Below are positions 14,080-24,745 of a stretch of DNA of 52,131 nt, piece after piece; the first letter of the stretch is position 1; each line of letters starts with the position of its first letter. Made by a program: the position numbers and the translations under genes. Below the pieces are notes generated by a model, which saw only the letters and a list, made by a program, of their open reading frames with translations, ran no database searches and was not told the origin of the DNA. Origin of the DNA: Aquabacterium sp. (GTDB lineage: Bacteria; Pseudomonadota; Gammaproteobacteria; Burkholderiales; Burkholderiaceae_C). The stretch spans positions 1 to 52,131 of the forward strand of contig JAKLLB010000019.1 of the NCBI GenBank assembly GCA_023150345.1. The letters are read 5' to 3'.

Positions 14080-17064
14080 TCAGTGCAGACCTGCCAGCAA
14101 CGCGGCGTTGCCACCGGCTGCGGCGGTGTTGATGGTCAGCGTCTGCTCGGCGCAGAAGCGATAGAGGTAGTGCGGTCCACCGGCCTTGGGGCCGGTGCCC
14201 GACAAACCCTCGCCGCCGAAGGGCTGCACGCCCACCACGGCGCCGATCATGTTGCGGTTGACGTAGACGTTGCCCACGCGCGCCTGCGCGGCGATGCGCA
14301 GTGCGCGGCTGTCGATGCGGGTCTGGATGCCCAGCGTCAGGCCGTAGCCCAGGGCATTGATGCGCGACACCAGCGTGTCGACGTCGCCGCTCCAGCGCAC
14401 CACGTGCAGCACGGGGCCGAACACCTCCTCGCGCAGATCGTCCACGGTGGCCAGTTCGAAGGCGACCGGGGCGATGTGGGTGGCCGCCAGCGCCGGGTCC
14501 AAGGCCGTGCGTTCGATCATCTTGGCCTCGCGCTGCAGCCGCTCGACGTGGCGCGACAGGTGGGCATGGGCTTCGGCGTCGATCACCGGGCCGACATCGG
14601 TGGCGATGTCGTCGGCCGGGCCCACGCGCAGTGCCGCCATGGCGCCCCGCAGCATCTCGATCACGCCATCGGCGATGCTCTCGTGCACGCACAGCAATCG
14701 CAACGCCGAGCAGCGCTGGCCGGCGGAGCGGAAGGCGCTGTGCACCACCGCGTCGATCACCTGCTCGGGCAGGGCGCTGGAGTCGACGACCATCGCATTC
14801 AGGCCGCCGGTCTCGGCGATCAGCGGCACGATGGGGCCGTCGCTGGCCGCCAGTGTGCGCTGGATGATCTTGGCCACCTGCGTGGAGCCGGTGAAGCATA
14901 CGCCGGCGGTGGCGGCGTGGGCCACCAGCGCGGCACCCACGGTCTCGCCGGTGCCGTGCAGCAGCGCGATCGCGTCAGCGGGCAGTCCGGCTTCGTGCAG
15001 CAGCCCGACGAATGCCGAGGCCACGCCGGGTGTCTGCTCTGCCGGCTTGGCCGCGACGGTGTTGCCCGCCACCAGGGCCGCCACCACTTGGCCGGCGAAT
15101 ATCGCCAACGGGAAGTTCCACGGCGAGATGCAGACGAACACGCCGCGCCCATGCAGTCGCAACTCGTTGCTTTCTCCGGTGGGGCCGGGCAGGGCGATCG
15201 GGGCCAGTCGCTCCTCTGCCTGTGCCGCGTAGTAGCGGCAGAAGTCAACGGCCTCGCGCACCTCGGCCACGCAGTCACCCAGAGTCTTGCCGGCTTCGGC
15301 CACCAGCAGGCCGCAGAACGCTGGCAGCCGGGCGTCGAGCAGGTCGCCTGCGCGGCGGACGATCGCGGCGCGCTCGGTCACCGGCCGTGCGCTCCAGCCT
15401 GCAGCCGCCCCCGACAGGCGCGCCATGGCCTCGTGCACCGTTTGCGTGTCGGCCACGGCCATCGCGGGCACGCGCGCGGTGCGCACCGCCTCGTCCAGCG
15501 CCTGGCGCTGCTCCGGGCAGGCGAGGTCCACGCCACTGGAGTTCAATCGCGTGGCGCCATACAGCTGCGCGGGCAGCGGCTGGCCGGGCTCGGCTGCGGG
15601 ATGCAGCGGCGAGCGCAGCAACTCCTGCACCGGCACGCCGGCGTCGGCCAGCTGGTGCACGAACGAAGAGTTGGCACCGTTTTCCAGCAGCCGGCGCACC
15701 AGATAGGCCAGCAGGTCGCGGTGCTCGCCCACCGGTGCGTAGACGCGCAGCGCCAGGCCCGGCTGCGCTGCCATCACCTCGCGGTACACGCCCTCACCCA
15801 TGCCGTGCAGGCGCTGCATCTCGAACGGCGCGGAACGCTGGCGGGCCAGGTTGACGATGGCGGCGATGGTGCCGGCGTTGTGGGTGGCGAACTGCGGCAG
15901 GATCACCGCGTGGTGGTCGAGCAGGCGCTGGGCACACGCCAGGTAGGCGATGTCGGTGTGGTGCTTGTGGGTGAACACCGGGTAGCCGGCCAGCCCGAGC
16001 TCCTGCGCGCGCTTGACCTCGCCGTCCCAATACGCGCCCTTGACCAGGCGCACCATGAAGCGCAACCCGCGCTGGCGGGCGATGTCGGCAACGGCGTCGA
16101 TCATCTCCAGCGCGCGCGTCTGGTAGGCCTGGATCGCCAGACCGAAGCCTCGCCACTGCGGTGCCGTCGACTGCACGTGCGCTGCGAGGCGATCGAACAC
16201 CTCCAACGACAGCTCGAGGCGGTCGCTCTCCTCGGCGTCGATGGTGAGGTTGATGTCGGCGCGAGCGGCGATGTCGATCAGCGCTTGCACGCGCGGCACC
16301 AGCTCCGCGAGCACGCGCTCGAGTTGCGCATCCTCGTAGCGCGGGTGCAGCGCGGACAGCTTGATCGAGATGCCGTCGCGGTCGGCCGGGCCATGGCCGG
16401 CGGTGGCCTGGCTGATGGCCTGGATGGCGGCTTCGTAGGCGGCGTGGTAGCGGCGCGCGTCGTGATCGGTGCGCGCACCCTCGCCCAGCATGTCGAACGA
16501 GAAGCGCAGCGACGCATGGGCCTTGCGCTGCGAACGGGCCTCGCCCAGCGCCTCGGCGATCGAGCGGCCCAGCACGAACTGCCGACCCAGCAGCTGGATG
16601 GCCCGCACCGTGGCGCCGACCACGGTCTGGGCACCCAGGCGGTCCATCAGCCCGGGCCGTGCGTCGCCGCTGTCGGGCAGCCAGCGCTTGGCCAGCGCAA
16701 TGGCCGTGGCCGACAGGTTGGCCAGCATGCGGTGCTGGGAACCGTCGGCGGCGCCACCGAAATCGGCACGCCCGAGCTGGTCGGCGGTGAGCGCGATGGC
16801 GGTCTCGGCATCGGGCACGCGCAGCAGCGCCTCGGCCAGCCGCATCAGCGCCAGGCCCTCGGCGCTGGAGATGGGGTATTCGCGCAGCAGCGATTCCATC
16901 GCCCAGAACGGCGCGGGTTTGTCGCGCACGGCCTGCACCCACGGGCGTGCCGTCTCGATCACGGCCGACCAGTCCAGGCGCCCATGCAGGCCGCCCAGCA
17001 GGTGCTGGACGACCTCGGGCTCCGGTCGGCAGGGTGCGGGCAGGCGGGACTGGGTGATCGGCAT
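14080..17064 (-). CDS. putA: Bifunctional proline dehydrogenase / pyrroline-5-carboxylate dehydrogenase PutA
   Basis: About 994 residues. An N-terminal helical region precedes the FAD-dependent proline dehydrogenase barrel (about 130-460; motifs GISIKLSALHPRY, DAEESDR, MVRLVKGAYWDGE, ATHNAGT). The NAD-dependent aldehyde dehydrogenase domain (about 520-970) shows ISPWNFPLAIF, ETGGLNAMVVDSS and the catalytic cysteine in GQRCSALRLL. Together they oxidise proline to glutamate. No N-terminal ribbon-helix-helix DNA-binding domain is seen, so this is a non-regulatory PutA. ATG 17064 has GGAG just upstream; ATG 17076 is four codons earlier. It ends 10 bp from the convergent NUDIX-MBL gene. Confidence 0.95.
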   Translation of the reverse strand: MPITQSRLPAPCRPEPEVVQHLLGGLHGRLDWSAVIETARPWVQAVRDKPAPFWAMESLLREYPISSAEGLALMRLAEALLRVPDAETAIALTADQLGRADFGGAADGSQHRMLANLSATAIALAKRWLPDSGDARPGLMDRLGAQTVVGATVRAIQLLGRQFVLGRSIAEALGEARSQRKAHASLRFSFDMLGEGARTDHDARRYHAAYEAAIQAISQATAGHGPADRDGISIKLSALHPRYEDAQLERVLAELVPRVQALIDIAARADINLTIDAEESDRLELSLEVFDRLAAHVQSTAPQWRGFGLAIQAYQTRALEMIDAVADIARQRGLRFMVRLVKGAYWDGEVKRAQELGLAGYPVFTHKHHTDIAYLACAQRLLDHHAVILPQFATHNAGTIAAIVNLARQRSAPFEMQRLHGMGEGVYREVMAAQPGLALRVYAPVGEHRDLLAYLVRRLLENGANSSFVHQLADAGVPVQELLRSPLHPAAEPGQPLPAQLYGATRLNSSGVDLACPEQRQALDEAVRTARVPAMAVADTQTVHEAMARLSGAAAGWSARPVTERAAIVRRAGDLLDARLPAFCGLLVAEAGKTLGDCVAEVREAVDFCRYYAAQAEERLAPIALPGPTGESNELRLHGRGVFVCISPWNFPLAIFAGQVVAALVAGNTVAAKPAEQTPGVASAFVGLLHEAGLPADAIALLHGTGETVGAALVAHAATAGVCFTGSTQVAKIIQRTLAASDGPIVPLIAETGGLNAMVVDSSALPEQVIDAVVHSAFRSAGQRCSALRLLCVHESIADGVIEMLRGAMAALRVGPADDIATDVGPVIDAEAHAHLSRHVERLQREAKMIERTALDPALAATHIAPVAFELATVDDLREEVFGPVLHVVRWSGDVDTLVSRINALGYGLTLGIQTRIDSRALRIAAQARVGNVYVNRNMIGAVVGVQPFGGEGLSGTGPKAGGPHYLYRFCAEQTLTINTAAAGGNAALLAGLH

Positions 17065-17223
17065 GACGGGCTCCATGCAGTGGCGCTTGAACAGGCGCAC
17101 AGCGTAGTCGCGCAGCAACCGAGTTTTTGACCAAAGGCGGGACGCCGCACCAAATGATTCGCTACGCGAACCGTGAGCTGAACGCGACCCTGGCGTGGTG
17201 GACACCGCCCTGACCGCACGGGC

Positions 17224-18360
17224 TCAGGATCGCCAACCCGTTCGTGGCGCAGGCCGTGGTGCCAGCAGCCAAGCCATCGCCGCATACGGCCACAGCCACG
17301 ACAGCCAGCGGATCAGGCCGTGAAAGCGGATGAATCGACCCTGCTCCCAGGCCAGCAGGGTCTGGGCGTAGTACGGGTCGGGTGGCGCCATGTGGACCAG
17401 CACGACGAGTCCCGTCAATGCCATGAGCGCCAGCGCTGCAGCGGCGCGCGGGCTGATCCACGCCAGCGCCAGCGCCACCGCCGTGCCCCCGATCCAGGCT
17501 TTGGGCAGGCCACCCACCCGCCAGGCCAGCGCATGCTCCGGGCCGAAGTTCAGCGCCGTGGACAGCGTGGTGGCCAGCGTGGCAACGACCGGCGCGCCGA
17601 GCGCCAGCAGCGCACGCCGCCACGATGGCCCAGACGCGGCATAGGCAACCAAGACCGGCGCCAGCAACCCCAGCATGATGAGCAGGTGCTCGGCCGCCGA
17701 CGACAACGGCAGGGCCAGCGGCGCGGGGCGCAGCCAGTCGACAGCGGGAGCGGCCCAGGGCACATCGGCCACGGCTGCCAGTGCCCACTCACGCAGTCGG
17801 CCACCCACTTGGCCCAACCCCAGCGGCACGGGCGCCGGTACCAGCAGGGCCACCGGCCACAGCAGCAGCAGCACCGCGATGCCAGCACCCCCTTGCGCCA
17901 GCCAGCGGGAATGCAAGCGGTGCCATCGGGACGGCAGCCCCATGCGGTGAACCAGGCCAGACAGCACCGCGCCCGAGGCGACGCCGCCGCTGTTGAGCAC
18001 CCAGTCGGCCAGCGACGGCACGCGTTGCGGCAGCAGCTGTTGAGTCCACTCGAGTGCGAGCGACACGGCTGCGCCGCCAGCGGCGGCTCCCAGTCCGGCC
18101 GGCCAGGCGCCCCAGCCGGCGCGCCTCAATGTCAGACCCCAGAGCAGGCCCAGCGGCAAGTAGCCCACCAAATTGGCGCCGACGTCGAACGGGTCCCACC
18201 AGCGGGGCCAGGGCAGGACAAGCAGATCGGCCAGCCGCGCTCCCGGCGGCCAGCGCCAGCCCTCGAACGGGAATAGGCTGGCGTAGATGATCAGCGCCAG
18301 CCATGCCGCTGCCATCACGGCGGCGGTGCCGCCCGGCTGACGACCCGGCCGAGCCTTCAC
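17224..18360 (-). CDS. VanZ-family multi-pass membrane protein
   Basis: About 378 residues, mostly hydrophobic. The first 150 residues fit the VanZ domain (SLFPFEGWRW, DVGANLVGYLPLGLLWG, LEWTQQLLPQRVPSLADWVLNSGG). The rest adds several membrane segments with no known domain. GTG 18360 lies 8 bp after the upstream gene's stop and keeps the basic N-terminus; ATG 18315, just before the first membrane helix, is also possible. It is probably co-transcribed with the HemJ-like gene. VanZ proteins are linked to teicoplanin resistance in Gram-positives, but here the role is unknown. Confidence 0.75.
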   Translation of the reverse strand: MKARPGRQPGGTAAVMAAAWLALIIYASLFPFEGWRWPPGARLADLLVLPWPRWWDPFDVGANLVGYLPLGLLWGLTLRRAGWGAWPAGLGAAAGGAAVSLALEWTQQLLPQRVPSLADWVLNSGGVASGAVLSGLVHRMGLPSRWHRLHSRWLAQGGAGIAVLLLLWPVALLVPAPVPLGLGQVGGRLREWALAAVADVPWAAPAVDWLRPAPLALPLSSAAEHLLIMLGLLAPVLVAYAASGPSWRRALLALGAPVVATLATTLSTALNFGPEHALAWRVGGLPKAWIGGTAVALALAWISPRAAAALALMALTGLVVLVHMAPPDPYYAQTLLAWEQGRFIRFHGLIRWLSWLWPYAAMAWLLAPRPAPRTGWRS

Positions 18361-18367
18361 ACCGGGC

Positions 18368-18808
18368 CTAGAACGGCCGGACCACCGCGAGCACGACGAT
18401 GGCCATGAACAACAGGACCGTGATCTCGTTGAAGACCCGGTACCACCGGTGGCTGCGGCGATTGGCCAATGCTTCGAAGCGGCGCAGCAGTCGTGCGCAG
18501 CCGAACTGGTAGCCCACCACCACCACCACGAGCAGCAGCTTGGCATGCAACCAGTACTGCCCGGCAAAACGCCCGGAGCCGAATCCCAGCCACAGCCAGA
18601 ACCCCAGCGTCAGCCCCACAGCCATCAACAGGTTGGAGAACCGCAACAGCTTGCGCGCCATCAGCAGCAGCCGCTCGCGCTCGGCATGGCTGTCAGCCGG
18701 CACCATGGCCAGGTTCACGAAGATGCGCGGCAGGTAAAACAGGCCCGCAAACCAGCTCGCGATGAACACGACATGGAAGGCCTTCACCCACAGGACGGCA
18801 GAGCTCAT
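18368..18808 (-). CDS. hemJ: HemJ-like protoporphyrinogen oxidase / CopD-family membrane protein
   Basis: A 146-residue protein with four membrane helices. Motifs WVKAFHVVFIASWFAGLFYLPR at the start, LHAKLLLVVVVVGYQ in the middle and FNEITVLLFMAIVVLAVVRPF at the end match the HemJ family, which oxidises protoporphyrinogen IX in bacteria lacking HemG or HemY. The conserved His and Lys of the family are present. Divergent neighbour hemB supports a heme role. Many genomes label such genes only CopD family, so the enzymatic call is likely but unproven. The start at 18808 directly precedes the conserved region. Confidence 0.7.
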   Translation of the reverse strand: MSSAVLWVKAFHVVFIASWFAGLFYLPRIFVNLAMVPADSHAERERLLLMARKLLRFSNLLMAVGLTLGFWLWLGFGSGRFAGQYWLHAKLLLVVVVVGYQFGCARLLRRFEALANRRSHRWYRVFNEITVLLFMAIVVLAVVRPF

Positions 18809-18837
18809 CGGCCCATTATGGGTGCGGGCGTGGCCCC

Positions 18838-18864
18838 AAAAAAAACCCCGGCCGAAGGCCGGGG
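18838..18864 (-). terminator. Strong intrinsic terminator of the small RNA
   Basis: CCCCGGCC-GAA-GGCCGGGG with a run of eight A on the plus strand, giving U8 after the hairpin on the minus strand. It acts on transcripts arriving from the right, where the only candidate is the small RNA. Confidence 0.85.
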
Positions 18865-18948
18865 TCGCAAGCCTTAACGCTGTCATCACGGTAAGGCACC
18901 TGCTCAGGGAGGAAAAGCAGGGAACAACAGCCTCGCGGCTATCATTCG
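18838..18948 (-). ncRNA. Candidate small RNA with CCUCCC loop, divergent to hemB
   Basis: On the minus strand a promoter-like TAATAT (18960-18955) precedes about 110 nt of foldable sequence. In order: a 4-bp hairpin with GCGA loop (18940-18929), a perfect 6-bp hairpin CCTGCT/AGCAGG (18921-18899) whose 11-nt loop reads UUUCCUCCCUG, a 6-bp hairpin GCCTTA/TAAGGC (18897-18871), and a terminator of 8 bp (18864-18846) followed by eight Ts. No open frame of note lies inside. The transcript would end before the hemJ start at 18808. The exposed CCUCCC loop could bind Shine-Dalgarno sequences of target mRNAs. I know no Rfam family it fits. Confidence 0.6.
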
Positions 18949-18954
18949 CGTGCA

Positions 18955-18985
18955 ATATTAGCAGATCAGGCGTGTCCACATGCAA
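18955..18985 (-). promoter_or_regulatory. Promoter-like elements for the small RNA
   Basis: Minus-strand TAATAT (18960-18955) is one base from the consensus -10. TTGCAT (18985-18980) can serve as -35 with a somewhat long 19-bp spacer. Predicted transcription start is near 18948. Confidence 0.45.
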
Positions 18986-19048
18986 CCGGCGGACCTCGGG
19001 TTAACGAGCATCTGTTCACGTCTGTGCGCCTGCCGCGGTGGCGCTTAG

Positions 19049-20567
<1,519 letters not shown>

Positions 20568-20571
<4 letters not shown>

Positions 20572-21533
20572 CGGGGCGCGCCACCCGCGGCGTCGTAGGC
20601 CTCGACGATGCGCGCCACCAGCGGGTGGCGCACCACGTCGGCAGCGGTGAACTGCGAAAACGCGATGCCCCGCACGCCCCGCAGCACGCGCTGTGCGTCC
20701 AGCAGGCCGCTGGTGGTGCCGCGCGGCAGGTCGACCTGGCTGACGTCGCCCGTGACGACGGCGCGCGAACCGAAACCGATGCGGGTCAGGAACATCTTCA
20801 TCTGCTCGGGCGTGGTGTTCTGTGCCTCGTCGAGGATCACGAAGGCATGGTTGAGCGTACGTCCACGCATGAAGGCCAGCGGCGCGATCTCCAGCGTGCC
20901 GCGCTCGAAAGCGGTGCCCACGCGCTCGAAGCCCATCAAGTCATAGAGCGCGTCATACAGCGGGCGCAGGTAGGGATCGACCTTCTGCGCGAGATCACCC
21001 GGCAGGAAGCCCAGGCGCTCGCCGGCTTCGACCGCTGGGCGGGTGAGCACGATGCGCTGCACGGTGCTGCGTTCCAGGGCATCGACTGCGCAGGCCACGG
21101 CCAGGTAGGTCTTTCCGGTTCCGGCCGGCCCGATGCCGAAGCTGATGTCGTGCCCGAGGATGTGGCGCAGGTACTGCACCTGGTTGGGCGTGCGGCCGCG
21201 CAGGTCGGCCCGTCGCGTGTGCAAGACGATGTCGGCCGCAGCGGGTTCGGTCGGTACCGATTCCGGCTCCGCGCCGCGATGCACGGCTTCCACCAGTGCG
21301 AGTTGCAGCGCTTCGGCGGCGATCGGACGTGCCGCGCGCCCATACAAGGACTGCAGCAGTTCGATGGCGCGCCGCGCCGGCGCTGTCGCACCTTCCACGG
21401 CGAACGACGCGCCGCGCCGGGCGATCCTCACTTCGAGCGCCACTTCGATGGTGCGCAGGTGCTCGTCGAGCGTGCCGCACAGGTGCGCCAGGCGTGCGTT
21501 GTCGATCGGTTCAAAGCTGTGGCGAAGAATCAT
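20568..21533 (-). CDS. PhoH-family ATPase (YbeZ type)
   Basis: A 321-residue P-loop ATPase. Walker A is GPAGTGKTYLAVA, Walker B is AFVILDEAQNTT, and TPNQVQYLRHI and SRAVVTGDVSQVDLPR match the PhoH core. Family knowledge: YbeZ and YbeY work together in RNA metabolism and are encoded side by side, as here (stop overlaps the ybeY start by 4 bp). ATG 21533 is preferred over an upstream in-frame ATG whose intervening sequence shows no conservation pattern. It is divergent from the broken histidine kinase gene. Confidence 0.9.
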
Positions 21534-21610
21534 GGGGCGATCGCGGGAGCCGGCGGGGTCGCATTGTCGCGCGGTGCCGGTGTCGAGGCGATCCGGCAGA
21601 ATGCGTCGCG

Positions 21611-23378
21611 ATGTCACGGTGCACCCTTCCCACGCTGCGGCTCGTCGGTGAGCGACCGGTTGCCGCGCAGATCCGGGCGCCCGGTCGGTCGACGCTGCTG
21701 GTGCTGTTCCTGGCGCTGCTGCTGTGGAGTGCCGCCTGGCCAGCGGGGGCCCAGGTGCTGCTGTTCAATCAGGCGTTGACGGCCTCGGCGACCGCTGACG
21801 GCGAGCCGGACTGGTCGCAGGCCAAGTCGGTGCGCTTGCCGGATGATTGGGCCGACGCGACGCCGCGACCCAGCGGCACGGTGGTCTACCGGCTGCTTGT
21901 TCGCCTCGATGGAGCCCACCCGCCCTCGGAGTTGCAGGCGCTGTATATCGAGCGCGCATGCAGCGCACTGGAGGTCAGCGTCAACGCAGCGCGCTGGTGG
22001 CTTGTCGGAAGTGGAGCTCGGGCCGCACGATCACCTGCAGCAGCGCTACCAGAGGCGCATGCTCTTCGCCGTGCGCCTGCCCGAGATGGTGGCTGGCACG
22101 CTGCTGCTGTTGGGTGGCGCGATGGTGGCCATGGGCTTGCTGGCCCGGCGCCATGGCGACCTGGCCTACTTCGGCGCGATGATGGTCGGCTGGGCGCTGG
22201 TGCTTTCGCGGCTGTGGCTGACCGAACTGCCTTGGTCGCATGCACAGACCGAACTGGGCCTTGCGGTGCTGATGAGCTTGATCACCTGGGCCGCCGTGCA
22301 GTTCCTCGTGCGGTATGCCGGCCGTCGATTGCGCTGGCTCGATGTGGCGTTGCCGGCGCAAGCGTTGCTGATGCTCGTCACGCTGTGGCTGGCGGGGCCG
22401 GCGCGGCTCTATCCTGTTTCGGGCTTGTGGTTCCTCGTGCTTTCGCTCGAAATCGCCGCGGCCGCGATCTTTTATCTGCTCGAGACCCGTCGTCGCAGCC
22501 AGGGGCAACTCTGGCTGATGGGGCCGCTGCTGGCCGTGGTAGGCGTGGCCCTGGCCACCGAGTTTCTGGCCCAGCAGACCCGGCTCGACGCGCGCGTGGG
22601 CTACGTCGCGCAATTGATCCCCTCGCTGGTGTTCATCACGCTGGCGCTGCGGCTGCTCCAGCGCTATGGACGCGCGCTGGAGTCGGCCGAGCAGGGCAGG
22701 GCCGAGCTGGAGGTGCGCATCCGCGAGGCCACGGCGCAGATCGAGCGCAACTTCGCCCAGCTGTCGGAGCTCAAGGTCGAGCAGGTCACCGATCGCGAAC
22801 GCAAGCGCATTGCCGCCGACTTGCACGATGACCTGGGCGCCAAGCTCTTGACCATCGTCCACACCAGCGACAACGAGCGCATCTCCACGCTGGCACGGGA
22901 GGCACTGGAAGAGATGCGTCTGTCGGTGCGCGGCCTCACCGGCAAGCCGGTGCGCCTGAGCGACGCACTGGGTGACTGGCGCGCCGAGGTGGTGTCGCGG
23001 CTGACGCAATCGGGTGTCGAAGGCGAGTGGCACGCGCCGCCCGACGAGGAGGTGGCGGGCACACTGTCGGCGCGGGCCTACGTGCAGACCACCCGCATCC
23101 TGCGTGAGGCGATCAGCAACATCATCAAGCACAGCCGTGCCTCGCGCTGCACCGTGACCTGCGCCCTGGCCGACGGTGACTTCCAGCTGGTGGTGCAGGA
23201 CAACGGCCGCGGCATACCGCTGGAACTGGATGGACGGTTGGACAAGGGCCACGGCATGGCCAGCATGAAGGGCCGGGCCAAGCAGTTGCAGGGGCAATGC
23301 CTCGTCGAGTCGGGCCCCGGCTACGGAACCGTGATACGTCTCACGCTGCCGCTCGACCGACACGTCACATCCGGCTGA
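21611..23378 (+). pseudogene. Sensor histidine kinase disrupted by out-of-frame deletion
   Basis: The first part (frame from ATG 21611) has a signal-like hydrophobic segment and an extracytoplasmic β domain reading ...YIERACSALEVSVN, then leaves the expected pattern near 21980. From about 21985 a different frame continues with QRAGGLSEVELGPHDHL, seven membrane helices, a coiled coil, the HisKA_3 segment RIAADLHDDLGAKLL with its phospho-His, and an ATPase domain (REAISNIIKHS, DNGRGIP, GHGMASMKGR) to stop 23376-23378. From recalled relatives about 50 codons should lie between the two parts, so an internal deletion of roughly 150 bp with a frame change is inferred. An internal start could still yield a sensorless kinase. 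A LuxR-type regulator follows. Confidence 0.75.
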
Positions 23379-23419
23379 CGCGCTGCTACGATCCGCGGGC
23401 CCATTCCACGACCCGCGCC

Positions 23420-24067
23420 ATGAACCACATCCTGCTGCTCGAGGACCTGCCCGAGATCCGAGCCTGGCTCAAGAGCCTGGTGCTGCAGGTCTTCCCGCGG
23501 GCCCAGATCACCGAGTGCTCGCGCGTGCACGACGCGCTGGCCCACCTGCCGGTGACGCGATTCGAACTGGCCCTGATCGACCTGGGCCTGCCAGACGGCT
23601 CGGGCACCGATGTGGTGGCCGCCCTGCGTGACCAGCAGCCCGACGCCCAGTCGGTGGTGGTGACCATCCACGACGATGACGAGCATCTCTTTCCGGCGCT
23701 GCAGGCGGGCGCGTATGGCTACATCCTCAAGGAGCAGCCGCGCGAGCTCATCACCGAGCAGTTGCAGCGCATCAGCCAGGGCGAGCCGCCGCTGTCTCCG
23801 TCGATTGCCCGCAAGGTCATCCGCCACTTCGCCGAACAGGCCAAGCCCGCGGTGAACGCAATGCCCGACGTCGCCCTCACCGAGCGCGAGAGCGAAGTGC
23901 TGTTGCGGGTGGCCAAGGGCTTCACGCTGCCCGAGATCGGCGTGCAGCTCGGGCTGTCGCGTCACACCATTGCCGACTACGTCAAGCAGATCTACCGCAA
24001 GCTCAATGTGAGCTCGCGCGCCGAAGCAGCACTCGAGGCACAACGGCTCGGGTTGTTCCGCCGCTGA
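23420..24067 (+). CDS. LuxR/NarL-type response regulator
   Basis: A 215-residue regulator. The receiver domain has the acidic pair ED (residues 8-9), phospho-acceptor Asp in LALIDLGLPDGSG and Lys in YILKEQ. A LuxR-type helix-turn-helix at the C-terminus reads LTERESEVLLRVAKG...IGVQLGLSRHTIADYVKQIYRKLNVSSRAEA. It starts 41 bp after the kinase stop and is the evident partner. Receiver residues are intact, so it could still be driven by another donor or by an internal-start kinase product. Confidence 0.9.
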   Translation: MNHILLLEDLPEIRAWLKSLVLQVFPRAQITECSRVHDALAHLPVTRFELALIDLGLPDGSGTDVVAALRDQQPDAQSVVVTIHDDDEHLFPALQAGAYGYILKEQPRELITEQLQRISQGEPPLSPSIARKVIRHFAEQAKPAVNAMPDVALTERESEVLLRVAKGFTLPEIGVQLGLSRHTIADYVKQIYRKLNVSSRAEAALEAQRLGLFRR

Positions 24068-24128
24068 GCCGCTGCCGCGCGGGCCTGGGCAACTGGCCGT
24101 GCGGCCCGGCGCCCGACCATAATCGGCC

Positions 24129-24704
24129 ATGATCGGTCGTCTCACTGGACTCCTCGCGGAGAAGTCACCGCCGCTGGTGCTGCTCGATGTGGGCGGCGTG
24201 GGCTATGAGCTCGATGTGCCGATGTCCACCTTCTACAACCTGCCCGGATTGGGCGACAAGGTGGCGCTGCTGACGCATCTCGTGGTTCGCGAAGACGCAC
24301 ACCAGCTGTTCGGCTTCCTCACCGCGCCGGAGCGGGCCACGTTCCGCCAGCTCATCCGCATCTCCGGCATCGGGCCGCGCACGGCGCTGTCCATCCTGTC
24401 GGGGCTTTCGGTGGCCGAGTTGTCGCAGGCCGTGGCCCAGCAGCAGGCGGCCCGACTGGTCAAGGTGCCGGGCATCGGCAAGAAGACAGCTGAGCGCCTG
24501 TTGCTCGAACTCAAGGGCAAGCTCGGCCCCGAACTGCCCGCCGGCGCGGCAGCCATCGTCGATGATGCCCAGGCCGACATCGTCCAGGCGCTGGTGGCCC
24601 TGGGCTACAACGAGCGCGAGGCGGCGGCGGCGCTCAAAGGCCTGCCCCCTGGCGTGGGCGTTTCCGAAGGCATCAAGCTGGCGCTCAAGGCGCTGTCCCA
24701 CTGA
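24129..24704 (+). CDS. ruvA: Holliday junction branch migration protein RuvA
   Basis: A 191-residue junction-binding subunit. N-terminal OB domain starts [15 protein letters not shown] and includes [13 protein letters not shown]. Two helix-hairpin-helix motifs follow: [18 protein letters not shown] and [19 protein letters not shown]. The C-terminal three-helix domain that contacts RuvB ([19 protein letters not shown]) is complete. It is 41 bp upstream of ruvB in the usual order. No ruvC is in the window. Confidence 0.97.
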   Translation: MIGRLTGLLAEKSPPLVLLDVGGVGYELDVPMSTFYNLPGLGDKVALLTHLVVREDAHQLFGFLTAPERATFRQLIRISGIGPRTALSILSGLSVAELSQAVAQQQAARLVKVPGIGKKTAERLLLELKGKLGPELPAGAAAIVDDAQADIVQALVALGYNEREAAAALKGLPPGVGVSEGIKLALKALSH

Positions 24705-24745
24705 CCGTGGGCTGCACCGGCAACGACCGGTAGACTACGGGCTGT

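Noticed and set aside
14083-17130. Very long open frame on the plus strand opposite putA
   Set aside because: It is composition-driven antisense of a clear PutA gene; its product is His/Gln/Arg-rich with no domain pattern.
18838-18948. 6S RNA or SRP RNA as identity of the small RNA
   Set aside because: It is too short for betaproteobacterial 6S RNA and lacks the large central bulge; the SRP GGAA-tetraloop domain is absent.
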